A stretch of DNA of 6,430 nt from positions 1 to 6,430 of the forward strand of contig JAUXDR010000065.1 in NCBI GenBank assembly GCA_030618205.1, in the 5' to 3' direction. Under the pieces are notes generated by a model. The model was not told the origin of the DNA, made no database searches, and worked only from the letters and a program-made list of their open reading frames with translations. Positions 1 through 5,360 of this stretch are shown piece after piece. Made by a program: the position numbers and the translations under genes. This DNA is from Deltaproteobacteria bacterium. GTDB taxonomy: Bacteria; Desulfobacterota; Dissulfuribacteria; Dissulfuribacterales; UBA3076. Numbering within the stretch: position 1 is the first letter of the stretch; each line of letters opens with the position of its first letter.

Positions 1-359
1 ATGAGTGAAAGGCATTCTAATTGATGGAGATGGCAGGCCTTGCGTAGCTGCACGAAATGCCCGTCGATTGCCTTCGCGCGATGACCATTCGGTGCTGGGC
101 GTTTTGGCCGCGGTGTAAGCACCTTTGTAATGGCTTTCGAAATCTCGTTGTAGCCCCAGAGACCCACGTTGAGACTTCGAAATGTCGGAAGACTTTTCTT
201 GGCTAGAGGCAACTTGGAATCAGGTATGACAAGAATGGCTGCGTCGGAAAAGAAACTATAGCGATGTGCTTGCATGAGGCCCCTCCGCCAATCCGAAAGT
301 TTGACCTCAAATGCTCTCACTGTTGGTTGCAGAGCCACGGTGGCTCTAGGGGACGCCAT
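1..359 (-). CDS. PD-(D/E)XK nuclease-fold family protein, partial (runs off left edge, N-terminus probably lost)
   Basis: The minus-strand frame is open without a stop from 395 down to the window edge; the only conventional start is ATG at 359-357. About 119 residues are visible. The diagnostic stretch is FEVKLSDWRRGLMQAHRY at residues 17-34. This is the E-x-K core followed by the W-R-R-x-L-x-Q-A-x-R-Y helix of small nuclease-fold proteins, where E18 and K20 would be the metal and catalytic residues and Q30 the following conserved Gln. It is followed by a hydrophobic strand (AAILVIPDSK) and later a G-L-W-G-Y turn, as in the family. Two things are odd. There is no ribosome binding site before ATG 359, and the family normally carries an upstream helix with Glu and an R-A-D motif; here the equivalent reads R-A-T (residues 5-7). 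In-frame codons before the ATG read C-K-V-H-S-E, which resembles family sequence, up to a TAA at 398-396. The gene is therefore probably 5'-truncated or frameshifted. Family assignment is by motif memory only; substrate unknown. Confidence 0.55.
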   Translation of the reverse strand, partial: MASPRATVALQPTVRAFEVKLSDWRRGLMQAHRYSFFSDAAILVIPDSKLPLAKKSLPTFRSLNVGLWGYNEISKAITKVLTPRPKRPAPNGHRAKAIDGHFVQLRKACHLHQLECLSL

Positions 360-395
360 TTCTGAATGAACTTTACAGGTACCTTTGAACCTCTT

Positions 396-630
396 TTAGT
401 TCTTCAGTCTTGGCAGTCCGTCATGAAAATTCGCCACCTGCTCGCAGTGCTCGCTCGACAGCTTAACCCAACCTACGAAATATCAACAATAACCCGATGA
501 AGTGACCACGATGCAATATCGTCACACACAAACAAGGGGGGACATATTATTTCTTTGCAGTGGCGACACACAAAGGAACAAAATTCCTATGTGAAATGGG
601 CATGAAAGGGCAATTCTGGCACAGCCCACC
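396..630. other. Spacer between the nuclease-fold fragment and the PIN toxin, no gene seen
   Basis: No frame here shows protein-like sequence with a ribosome binding site. On the minus strand a short frame around 373-420 reads TEELKEVQRYL before a stop. It could be the displaced N-terminal part of the nuclease-fold gene in another frame, but it is too short to be sure. No convincing terminator for the toxin gene was found just below 631. Confidence 0.4.
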
Positions 631-1050
631 CTACAAGTTGATCAACGGATCAATTACGAGCTTTATAAACATTGAAACGGAAATGATGGTTGTTTTTAAC
701 AGTTTTTGGGCTTGGTTAAAGTCTCGGTCGCCTGTGATGAAATAATCGGCATTTGAAGCAATGGCACAAACAAGAAATTTTGCATCCTTCTGGTCGCGGG
801 AGAAATCAATGGAAAAATTTGGTTCAATTGTTGACGTTGATCTGTCAAGAATATCGAACCAACGCTTGAGGATATCAGCCGGCAGCCTGAATTTGTCACG
901 GCCGAGCACTTCCTTGTACTCGGTCATTATCTCAGGTGAGACTATCCAGTCTACAACGAGATTGCCTGCTGCGAACAGGATCACACGTTCTGGTTTCTTA
1001 TCCCTGAGGATGCCTGAAATAAGGACATTGGTATCAACGATAAGCTTCAC
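631..1050 (-). CDS. PIN-domain toxin (putative ribonuclease) of a type II toxin-antitoxin module
   Basis: This is a 139-residue protein of the PIN nuclease fold; such toxins are Mg2+-dependent RNases held inactive by their antitoxin. The four acidic positions expected of the active site are present: D6 in IVDTNVLISG, E44 in the helix MTEYKEVL, D89 in RDQKDAKFL, and D108 in FITGDRDF. The length fits the COG1569-like subgroup (about 135-145 residues), and the C-terminal strand (TTIISVSMF) is also typical. The start is GTG at 1050-1048, which overlaps the antitoxin stop as GTGA, implying translational coupling; no independent Shine-Dalgarno is obvious. All active-site residues are intact, so the toxin looks functional. 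The RNA target cannot be told from sequence. Confidence 0.88.
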   Translation of the reverse strand: MKLIVDTNVLISGILRDKKPERVILFAAGNLVVDWIVSPEIMTEYKEVLGRDKFRLPADILKRWFDILDRSTSTIEPNFSIDFSRDQKDAKFLVCAIASNADYFITGDRDFNQAQKLLKTTIISVSMFIKLVIDPLINL

Positions 1051-1283
1051 TGCTCAGCCCGGTATGCGGCAATTTCAACCGCGATTTCATCCTCACTTAT
1101 CGACCGTGCTTCCGGGAGGCTTTGGGTCTGTTTTAACAGGGCCTGCAAGTCGGCAAGATAGACGTCCTTGTCATCCTCGGCAATCATTACAACTTTAACG
1201 CGTTGTCCTGGCTTGAACGGGAGACTTTTCAAAGTAAGACTGTCTTTGTTTTTGATGGTTACATATTTTTTATAGGCTAACAT
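1047..1283 (-). CDS. Antitoxin partner of the PIN-domain toxin
   Basis: A 78-residue protein, first gene of the two-gene operon with the PIN toxin. I use ATG 1283-1281 rather than an upstream in-frame ATG at 1379, because GGAGAG (1294-1289) sits 5 bases before it and the extra 32 residues look non-coding (rich in Ser, Pro and His). The N-terminal half (YVTIKNKDSLTLKSLPFKPGQRVKV, residues 5-29) is strand-rich with the LPFkpGQrVkVv pattern common to antitoxins that precede COG1569-type PIN toxins. It probably dimerises and binds the promoter. The C-terminal part (QTQSLPEARSISEDEIAVEIAAYR) is the charged helix expected to wrap the toxin. The stop overlaps the toxin GTG by 4 bases. By analogy with other type II modules the pair probably represses its own promoter. 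Antitoxin identity rests mainly on context and these patterns. Confidence 0.82.
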   Translation of the reverse strand: MLAYKKYVTIKNKDSLTLKSLPFKPGQRVKVVMIAEDDKDVYLADLQALLKQTQSLPEARSISEDEIAVEIAAYRAEQ

Positions 1284-1288
1284 GATAA

Positions 1289-1294
1289 CTCTCC
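1289..1294 (-). promoter_or_regulatory. Ribosome binding site that fixes the antitoxin start
   Basis: On the minus strand GGAGAG lies 5 bases upstream of ATG 1283. It supports the 78-residue antitoxin over a longer 110-residue reading. Confidence 0.75.
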
Positions 1295-1377
1295 ATATTG
1301 ACAATGATTTTGGTGGGCATGGGCTAAGCCGGTGGGAGTTGGGTGAATGAGATGAAAGCCAATAATAATGCCGCTGC

Positions 1378-1465
1378 AAAAGCCCCTCTCAGGACGTATA
1401 CGGGAAAATTGCTATGTAAGTATTCTTAGTGTTCCACGATACTTATCTCCTTTTCAGGGGCTTTT
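1378..1465. repeat. Nested inverted repeat, 88 bp, with perfect 10-bp ends
   Basis: AAAAGCCCCT at 1378-1387 is matched by its exact reverse complement AGGGGCTTTT at 1456-1465. Inside lies a second perfect inverted repeat, TAAGTAT (1417-1423) and ATACTTA (1439-1445), with a 15-base loop. The outer ends could be termini of a very small non-autonomous element, or the arms of a structured RNA. No flanking target duplication is visible. The T-rich 3' end on the plus strand is not a clean terminator. Confidence 0.5.
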
Positions 1466-1472
1466 ATATTAA

Positions 1473-1799
1473 TATTTTAGCATAGAGAAGCTTTTTTATC
1501 AAAGATATAACTGCACTAATATTGGGCATCCTTCATTTACTCCCAAAAAAAGAGCGCCGCGAAAGAAGATCAAGGGTCTTTATTACAATTTTACGTCTTT
1601 CCACAAAGATCTTCCTCTAACGATAGTGAAATTCATAAAAGAGCAATTTGCCGGAGCTCAGATGGGCGATTGGGGAAACCTTAGCCGCTCTCTATTGCTG
1701 TCAATGGCCACAGACTCAGGCAAACCATACCAGACCCTTTTTGATCCACCGCCTGCAGACCCTTGCTGCGTCCACAAGTCTTGCAAAAATAATTCTTGA
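1473..1799 (+). pseudogene. Unrecognised open frame without a proper start, possible gene remnant
   Basis: This plus-strand frame is open for 108 codons between TAA (1470-1472) and TGA (1797-1799). It looks protein-like in composition: a basic stretch (PKKRAPRKK), an amphipathic stretch (LPLTIVKFIKEQF), then GDWGNLSRSLLLSMATDSG and a Pro/Cys-rich end (PPPADPCCVHKSC). There is no ATG before 1662, and the GTG at 1626 has no ribosome binding site, so an intact gene is unlikely unless the true start lies in another frame. A run of seven A (1545-1551) could be a frameshift point. I do not recognise a family. It may be the decayed tail of an insertion-sequence or accessory gene, or chance. Confidence 0.3.
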
Positions 1800-1818
1800 C
1801 CATAAAGAAAAATATCGA

Positions 1819-1848
1819 ATATAAAATGAAAGGGGTCTCATTTTATAT
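1819..1848. repeat. Perfect 11-bp AT-rich hairpin
   Basis: ATATAAAATGA (1819-1829) pairs exactly with TCATTTTATAT (1838-1848) around an 8-base loop. It lies 20 bases after the TGA of the open frame above and about 155 bases before the gene at 2005. It could be a weak terminator or a dimeric operator. The AT-rich stem and lack of a following T-run argue against a strong intrinsic terminator. Confidence 0.5.
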
Positions 1849-1986
1849 GCTGGTCTTTGTCACGTAGCACGCATCTTTACATTCTTTAAAAACCATCCTA
1901 TTTTTAGATAAATAAGTAACGTGTCGATAAACAGTATAACCTCAAGAAATGTTAAAATGTTTGGTTCTACCTTCATTTCAATCGGC

Positions 1987-1994
1987 AAAGGGGG
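1987..1994 (+). promoter_or_regulatory. Ribosome binding site deciding the start at 2005
   Basis: AAAGGGGG lies 10 bases before ATG 2005, slightly longer than optimal spacing but much better than anything before the GTG at 1921. Confidence 0.55.
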
Positions 1995-2004
1995 AAATTT
2001 AATA

Positions 2005-2190
2005 ATGAAGGCAAGATCATACGATTACGATCCAAATGAGATCGCGGAAAAAGCAAAAAAGTGGGTGGCGTCCTCTCGTGGCAAACGTGCAATGAAGGAA
2101 GTTCTGGAAAAGGCCACTTCTGCTAAAGAAAGGTTGGAAAAAGACAGGCAGATTGATCCTAAAAGCATATTTGAGCCTATGACCCTTTAG
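2005..2190 (+). CDS. Small antitoxin-like protein without an adjacent toxin
   Basis: A 61-residue highly charged protein. I chose ATG 2005 over the GTG at 1921 because AAAGGGGG (1987-1994) lies 10 bases upstream and the longer version adds unremarkable sequence. It begins MKARSYDYDPNEIAEKAKKW, is mostly helical with many Lys and Glu, and ends DPKSIFEPMTL. The layout (an N-terminal Y-D/F-D-P element, a W-V/I-A-S segment, a charged helix and a short S-I/L-x-x-P-x-T-L tail) resembles small proteins encoded just before PIN-type toxins. Here no toxin follows; instead a convergent gene begins at once, its stop overlapping this one by 4 bases. Best reading: an orphan antitoxin. The assignment is from pattern memory, and a different small regulatory role is possible. 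Confidence 0.55.
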   Translation: MKARSYDYDPNEIAEKAKKWVASSRGKRAMKEVLEKATSAKERLEKDRQIDPKSIFEPMTL

Positions 2191-2441
2191 CAGGCAATTT
2201 CGTGACTCAGCCATTTGAAGTTTTTGAGTACCACTAAAAATCCTTCTAACGATTGCTCTCCAACCTCACCCTTTTTTTGTCTTTTGACATCACGACATGA
2301 CTGTTGCAAGTCCGTTAAGATCTGATGTTTCTCACGAAGGGCTTCCAATTCGTCTGTTATATCCTTCCAAATCTGAAAAGGTAAAATCACTTCCTGTCTT
2401 TTACCTTTTTCGTCCGTTACATACTTAATATCTCCCAGCAT
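2187..2441 (-). CDS. Phd/RelB-like antitoxin family protein without an adjacent toxin
   Basis: An 84-residue protein starting at ATG 2441-2439, immediately preceded by GGGGGAG (2451-2445); a longer reading from 2543 adds 34 residues without support. The N-terminus IKYVTDEKGKRQEVILPFQIWKDI (residues 5-28) is the short beta-strand pair plus V/I-I/L-P-F/L-x-x-W/Y motif of antitoxins related to Phd and RelB. It is followed by a coiled-coil-like helix (TDELEALREKHQIL). The segment GEVGEQSLEGFL (about residues 58-69) matches the typical C-terminal G-x-x-x-x-x-S-L-x-x-F-L of the family. That motif usually ends the protein, yet here the frame continues through LKNFKWLSHEIAC to a stop interlocked with the convergent gene, as if the native stop were lost. 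No toxin gene lies downstream. Likely a solitary antitoxin or decaying remnant. Confidence 0.6.
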   Translation of the reverse strand: MLGDIKYVTDEKGKRQEVILPFQIWKDITDELEALREKHQILTDLQQSCRDVKRQKKGEVGEQSLEGFLVVLKNFKWLSHEIAC

Positions 2442-2444
2442 TAT

Positions 2445-2451
2445 CTCCCCC
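2445..2451 (-). promoter_or_regulatory. Ribosome binding site fixing the start at 2441
   Basis: On the minus strand GGGGGAG lies 3 bases from ATG 2441, with the G-run five bases away. It supports the 84-residue form. Confidence 0.65.
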
Positions 2452-2576
2452 TGCTTTTTTATATGTTTATATCCATCAAATTCCTTCCTTACCACGGCCA
2501 AATCTTTTTTACTACAGAGAAACATAGAGCAGGTTTTTCCCATGGCCGGGAGACGACTGCCAGGGAAAACGTCCGT

Positions 2577-2654
2577 CCGGCTTCGCCGGTTGAAACTGCT
2601 TACACCCCTATCTCAAAGGTAGGGGGAAATTGTGGGACGTGGGGAAATTGCGGG
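2577..2654. repeat. Two short hairpins and an 18-base-period direct repeat upstream of the lipid kinase
   Basis: CCGGCTTCGCCGG (2577-2589) forms a 5-bp GC hairpin. CCCCTATC (2605-2612) pairs with GGTAGGGG (2618-2625) around TCAAA with one wobble. Then GGGGAAATTGTGGG (2623-2636) is repeated almost exactly as GGGGAAATTGCGGG (2641-2654). No T-run follows, so these are not standard terminators. They sit in the leader of the gene at 2697 and could be regulatory or repeat-element debris. Confidence 0.5.
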
Positions 2655-2688
2655 AATGATTGACTAGATTGATAAGTGTGATAACGGT

Positions 2689-2700
2689 ATGAGCAAATGA
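2689..2700 (+). promoter_or_regulatory. Three-codon minicistron (M-S-K-stop) overlapping the lipid kinase start
   Basis: ATG AGC AAA TGA ends with a TGA that overlaps ATG 2697 as ATGA. Such overlaps can allow termination-reinitiation, but the ribosome binding site ahead of it is weak, so this may be chance. Confidence 0.25.
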
Positions 2701-3584
2701 AACGCTATTTATTCATTGTTAATCCTAATGCCGGCCGCGGTAAAGGGCAAAAAATAGTCCCCATATTGAAAGATTATTTGCATCGGCACAGTATACCCCA
2801 CGAAGTATGGGAAACCAGCGCTCGTTTGGAAGCCGTCGTCCTCACTCAGGATGGGATTAAGGCTGGCTTCGATGTTCTGGTCGCTGTGGGTGGCGACGGC
2901 ACCATCCATGAGGTAGCTAACGGCATCATATGTTCAAATGAATCGAGACCCTTAGGTGCCATTCGGGTCGGTTCGGGCAATGATTTCCTGCGCTATTTCA
3001 AGTTTCCGACAGACCTCGAACAAGCGATGGCGATCTTACTACAAGGACGGGAAATAACCATTGACGCTGGTAAGGTGGAAAACCATTATTTTGTCAATGC
3101 CATTGGCATCGGGTTTGATGCCGAAGTGGGCTATGAAATGCTTAAAATCCAATGGTTGGCCGGTACGGCAGTTTATGTGTATGCTGCTTTCAAACGATTG
3201 CTGAAATTCCGGACACCCTATGTCAAAGTTGTGGCAGATGATTTCACCTTTGAAGGACCCATAACCCTCGTTACCGTGGGTAACGGTACCTCCTCTGGTG
3301 GCGGTTTCATGCTGACCCCGCAGGCAAAGATGGATGACGGCTGGTTTGATGTCTGTCTGGTTAAAGCCGTTCCTCGCTGGAAAGTTATGACCATTTTACT
3401 GCGCGTATTGACCGGCGGCCATATCCACCATCCCGATGTGATTATGACCCGTGCTAAAAAAGTGGTGATCGACAGTGCACAGGATGAATTGTTAGCCCAT
3501 CTTGAGGGCGAATTTGCAGACCTGGATCCGCATCATATAGAAGTCAATCTGATCCGGAGCTGTCTGCGGGTTATTGTGCCGTGA
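2697..3584 (+). CDS. Diacylglycerol kinase-family lipid kinase (YegS/DgkB/BmrU type)
   Basis: A 295-residue soluble kinase of the two-domain fold that phosphorylates diacylglycerol, sphingoid or related lipids with ATP at the inner membrane face. The N-terminal nucleotide-binding domain has NPNAGRGKG (residues 9-17), the hallmark GGDGTIHEVANG (65-76) and GSGNDFLR (92-99, usually G-T-G-N-D-F-A-R). The C-terminal domain has NAIGIGFDAEV (134-144), PQAKMDDGWFDV (208-219) and GGHIHHPDV (240-248). Length is normal for the family. The late D-G-E motif, whose Asp is thought to take part in catalysis in DgkB, reads E-G-E here (270-272), a conservative change. Start ATG 2697 has only a weak upstream AACGG, but a three-codon frame (ATG AGC AAA TGA, 2689-2700) overlaps it. 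The physiological substrate cannot be read from sequence. The gene converges on the EndoQ gene and appears monocistronic. Confidence 0.92.
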   Translation: MKRYLFIVNPNAGRGKGQKIVPILKDYLHRHSIPHEVWETSARLEAVVLTQDGIKAGFDVLVAVGGDGTIHEVANGIICSNESRPLGAIRVGSGNDFLRYFKFPTDLEQAMAILLQGREITIDAGKVENHYFVNAIGIGFDAEVGYEMLKIQWLAGTAVYVYAAFKRLLKFRTPYVKVVADDFTFEGPITLVTVGNGTSSGGGFMLTPQAKMDDGWFDVCLVKAVPRWKVMTILLRVLTGGHIHHPDVIMTRAKKVVIDSAQDELLAHLEGEFADLDPHHIEVNLIRSCLRVIVP

Positions 3585-3762
3585 ATAGTTTAATCTGACA
3601 TGGAAGCAATCAGCCGCCTCCCAGCCAGTCGGCAAAGAGCCGGATTGCAAGCTGTTTAACCAGAGATTAGCAAGAGTAGTTTATCGTTCATTCCCTTTGT
3701 CTTCTGCTATTGCTGATAAACTGCCAATAACAAACAGGAGCTAATTCAAAAGTATTTTCATG
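3585..3762. other. Convergent spacer with paired inverted repeats, possible bidirectional termination region
   Basis: GCAATC (3606-3611) pairs with GATTGC (3643-3648) and encloses a smaller GCCG/CGGC pair. AGTTTATC (3678-3685) pairs with GATAAACT (3715-3722) with a 29-base loop, extendable by two pairs outward. These lie between the 3' ends of two convergent genes, where transcription must stop from both sides. Neither stem has a good T-run, so the terminator role is inferred from position. Confidence 0.4.
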
Positions 3763-5073
3763 TTAAAACAGATCCATTTGCACCGCCTTGTCTTCCCCCG
3801 ATGCCTTTGCCCTTGAGCCACGCAATTCTTTCCTCTCCTCTTCGGAAAAGATGCAGATCTTTCCGTAAAGCCCGTCGTGCCCGGGACTTATTTTTATCTC
3901 ACCCTTTCTCATGCGCAGTATTCCTTCTAAAATCCTTTCCGGTACAAAGCGCTGAAGCTCCTCCTCATTCTTCCAGAGGAGTATATTCATCTCAGATTCT
4001 CCAAGCTGAATCAGTCTCTGGTATTCTTTTTTTACTCTACCTGTGATGCTTCGCACACCAAATGTCTCAGCGATAATCTCCTCAAGAGGTACAAGGTGCA
4101 CACAGGGCTTTGCAGTTTCAGGAATAAAGCCTTCAGGCCTGTCAGCAAGCTCCTCTATTCGGTGCAGAACACCTACTGTGAGATTCTGGCCGCATACCGG
4201 ACACTTGCCTTTGTGCTCAATAGTCTCCTGTGGTTTCATACAGATATTGCAGGCCCTGTGACCATCCAAGTGATATTTACCCTCTTCCGGAAAAAACTCG
4301 ATGGTCCCCTCGAAGCCACGGCCAGGGTCCTTGATGGCAGCAATAATTGCTTCATAGGTGGGCTCGCAGGAAAAGCAATTTGCTTCCCTTGCCAGCTTGG
4401 AGGGGGAATGGGCATCGGAGTTTGAAAGCAGGGTGTATTGATCAAGGGCGGACAGCCGCCAGTTCATCTGAGGATCTGAAGAGAGTCCGGTCTCCAGTGC
4501 GAAAATGTGCTTGCTTTGTTCCTCAAAACACTCTTCCAGCGTGTCAAAGCCGGATTTCGCACCAAACAGAGAAAACCATGGAGTCCAGATATGTGCCGGC
4601 AGTACAAAGCAGTCAGAGGATACTTCCATTATTATTCTGACAAGTTCCTTTACCGGAAAGCCAAGGATTGGACGGCCATCTGAAGTGATATTCCCTATTG
4701 AACCAACACGGTCCTGGATCTCTTCTACCACCTGGAAATCAGGTGCGAAGAAAACCGTATGTATCCTGCGACTCCTTCCACCCTGGGTGAAAATATTGGA
4801 CACCTCAGAAGTAAGGATGAATTTTGTACCCTCAGGGTCGTCTTTGCAGACATAGAGTCCTGTACCCTCAGGCTCCAATTCCTCCCTTAATTCTTCAAGA
4901 TACCCCGGATGGGTGAAGTCGCCAGTGCCGACAACAGATAATCCTTTCTGCTTGGCGAAACGATTAATAATACCTGGATGCATATCAGGACTTGTTGCCC
5001 TGCTGAAGTGGGAATGAATGTGAAAATCAGCAAGAAAAGCACCTTGTTTCCATTGAAAAACCGGATAAGTCAT
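3763..5073 (-). CDS. Endonuclease Q (EndoQ)-type PHP-domain DNA repair nuclease
   Basis: A 436-residue protein matching the EndoQ/TIGR00375 family, enzymes that nick DNA 5' to deaminated bases (hypoxanthine, uracil) and abasic sites. The N-terminal PHP domain shows metal ligands in D-F-H-I-H-S-H (residues 16-22), GTGDFTHPG (49-57), the Glu of TSEVS (E90), H105 in RIHTVFFAP, H161 in PAHIWTPWFSLFGA (159-172) and SNSDAHSP (217-224). A zinc-binding module follows, C275-x2-C278-x12-C291-x2-C294 (CNICMK to CPVCG). A C-terminal helical region then includes a helix-hairpin-like IPETAKP..PLEEIIAE segment. The last five residues, QMDLF (432-436), fit the bacterial beta-clamp-binding consensus. Start ATG 5073 has a strong GAGGAGAGG (5088-5080) six bases upstream. 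All expected domains are intact and the length fits. Residue roles come from family knowledge, not tested here. Confidence 0.93.
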   Translation of the reverse strand: MTYPVFQWKQGAFLADFHIHSHFSRATSPDMHPGIINRFAKQKGLSVVGTGDFTHPGYLEELREELEPEGTGLYVCKDDPEGTKFILTSEVSNIFTQGGRSRRIHTVFFAPDFQVVEEIQDRVGSIGNITSDGRPILGFPVKELVRIIMEVSSDCFVLPAHIWTPWFSLFGAKSGFDTLEECFEEQSKHIFALETGLSSDPQMNWRLSALDQYTLLSNSDAHSPSKLAREANCFSCEPTYEAIIAAIKDPGRGFEGTIEFFPEEGKYHLDGHRACNICMKPQETIEHKGKCPVCGQNLTVGVLHRIEELADRPEGFIPETAKPCVHLVPLEEIIAETFGVRSITGRVKKEYQRLIQLGESEMNILLWKNEEELQRFVPERILEGILRMRKGEIKISPGHDGLYGKICIFSEEERKELRGSRAKASGEDKAVQMDLF

Positions 5074-5079
5074 TTTTAA

Positions 5080-5088
5080 CCTCTCCTC
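5080..5088 (-). promoter_or_regulatory. Strong ribosome binding site for the EndoQ gene
   Basis: GAGGAGAGG on the minus strand, six bases before ATG 5073; it suggests efficient translation. Confidence 0.7.
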
Positions 5089-5111
5089 AATTTCTATCCA
5101 GATAAACCGGG

Positions 5112-5241
5112 AAAGTGCCTAAAGTGAACTAAAGTTTAAAGTGCCTAAAGTTGTGGTGCGCGCTTTCAGCGCGGTTAATATAAATAGACAGAGCGAAGCG
5201 ACACCTTAACTTTAGGCACTTTAGCTCACTTTAGGCACTTT
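5112..5241. repeat. Large imperfect inverted repeat built from four copies of AAAGTGCCTAAAGT
   Basis: The 14-mer AAAGTGCCTAAAGT occurs at 5112-5125 and 5138-5151 on the plus strand and as exact reverse complements at 5209-5222 and 5228-5241. The left arm (5112-5158) and right arm (5202-5241) pair nearly throughout, apart from a 7-base insertion in the left arm and about three mismatches. In the middle is a GC hairpin, CGCGCT (5159-5164) with AGCGCG (5168-5173). The unit is extragenic and looks like a REP/BIME- or MITE-like dispersed element. It lies between the EndoQ start and the gene at 5486, so it may also influence their divergent transcription. Confidence 0.8.
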
Positions 5242-5360
5242 AAACTCAATTAACTCGAAAATATTTTGCCACAAAAAACACGAAATTTAGAACTAAGGTA
5301 CTAAATTCCTCAATTCCTCAATTGTTAGGTTCTATATAACACCTTTGTAGCAAGAGGCTC

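Larger units (their letters stand above)
1284..2004. other. Long gene-poor stretch between the toxin-antitoxin module and the first orphan antitoxin
   Basis: This 720-base stretch should hold the divergent promoters of the module (minus) and of the gene at 2005 (plus), but I cannot point to a strong -35/-10 pair. An ATTGTCAAT partial palindrome lies on the minus strand just above the antitoxin ribosome binding site (about 1296-1304) and is a possible operator. The rest contains a nested inverted repeat (1378-1465), an unrecognised open frame (1473-1799) and a perfect hairpin (1819-1848), each listed separately. Confidence 0.5.

Noticed and set aside
560..745. Plus-strand frame of 61 codons overlapping the PIN toxin 3' end
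   Set aside because: It is mostly antisense to the toxin gene, has no ribosome binding site and no protein-like pattern.
761..1198. Plus-strand frame of 145 codons across the toxin-antitoxin module
   Set aside because: It is a shadow of the two minus-strand genes, whose family motifs are clear; its own translation is Ser/Arg-rich without pattern.
1284..1379. 32-residue N-terminal extension of the antitoxin
   Set aside because: No ribosome binding site before the ATG at 1379 and low-complexity content; the ATG at 1283 has GGAGAG at ideal spacing.
3801..4855. Several plus-strand frames of 70-116 codons inside the EndoQ gene
   Set aside because: All are shadows of a clearly recognisable 436-residue gene on the other strand.
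5112..5241. CRISPR array
   Set aside because: The 14-mer copies occur in opposite orientations with unequal short gaps, not as regularly spaced direct repeats with unique spacers.
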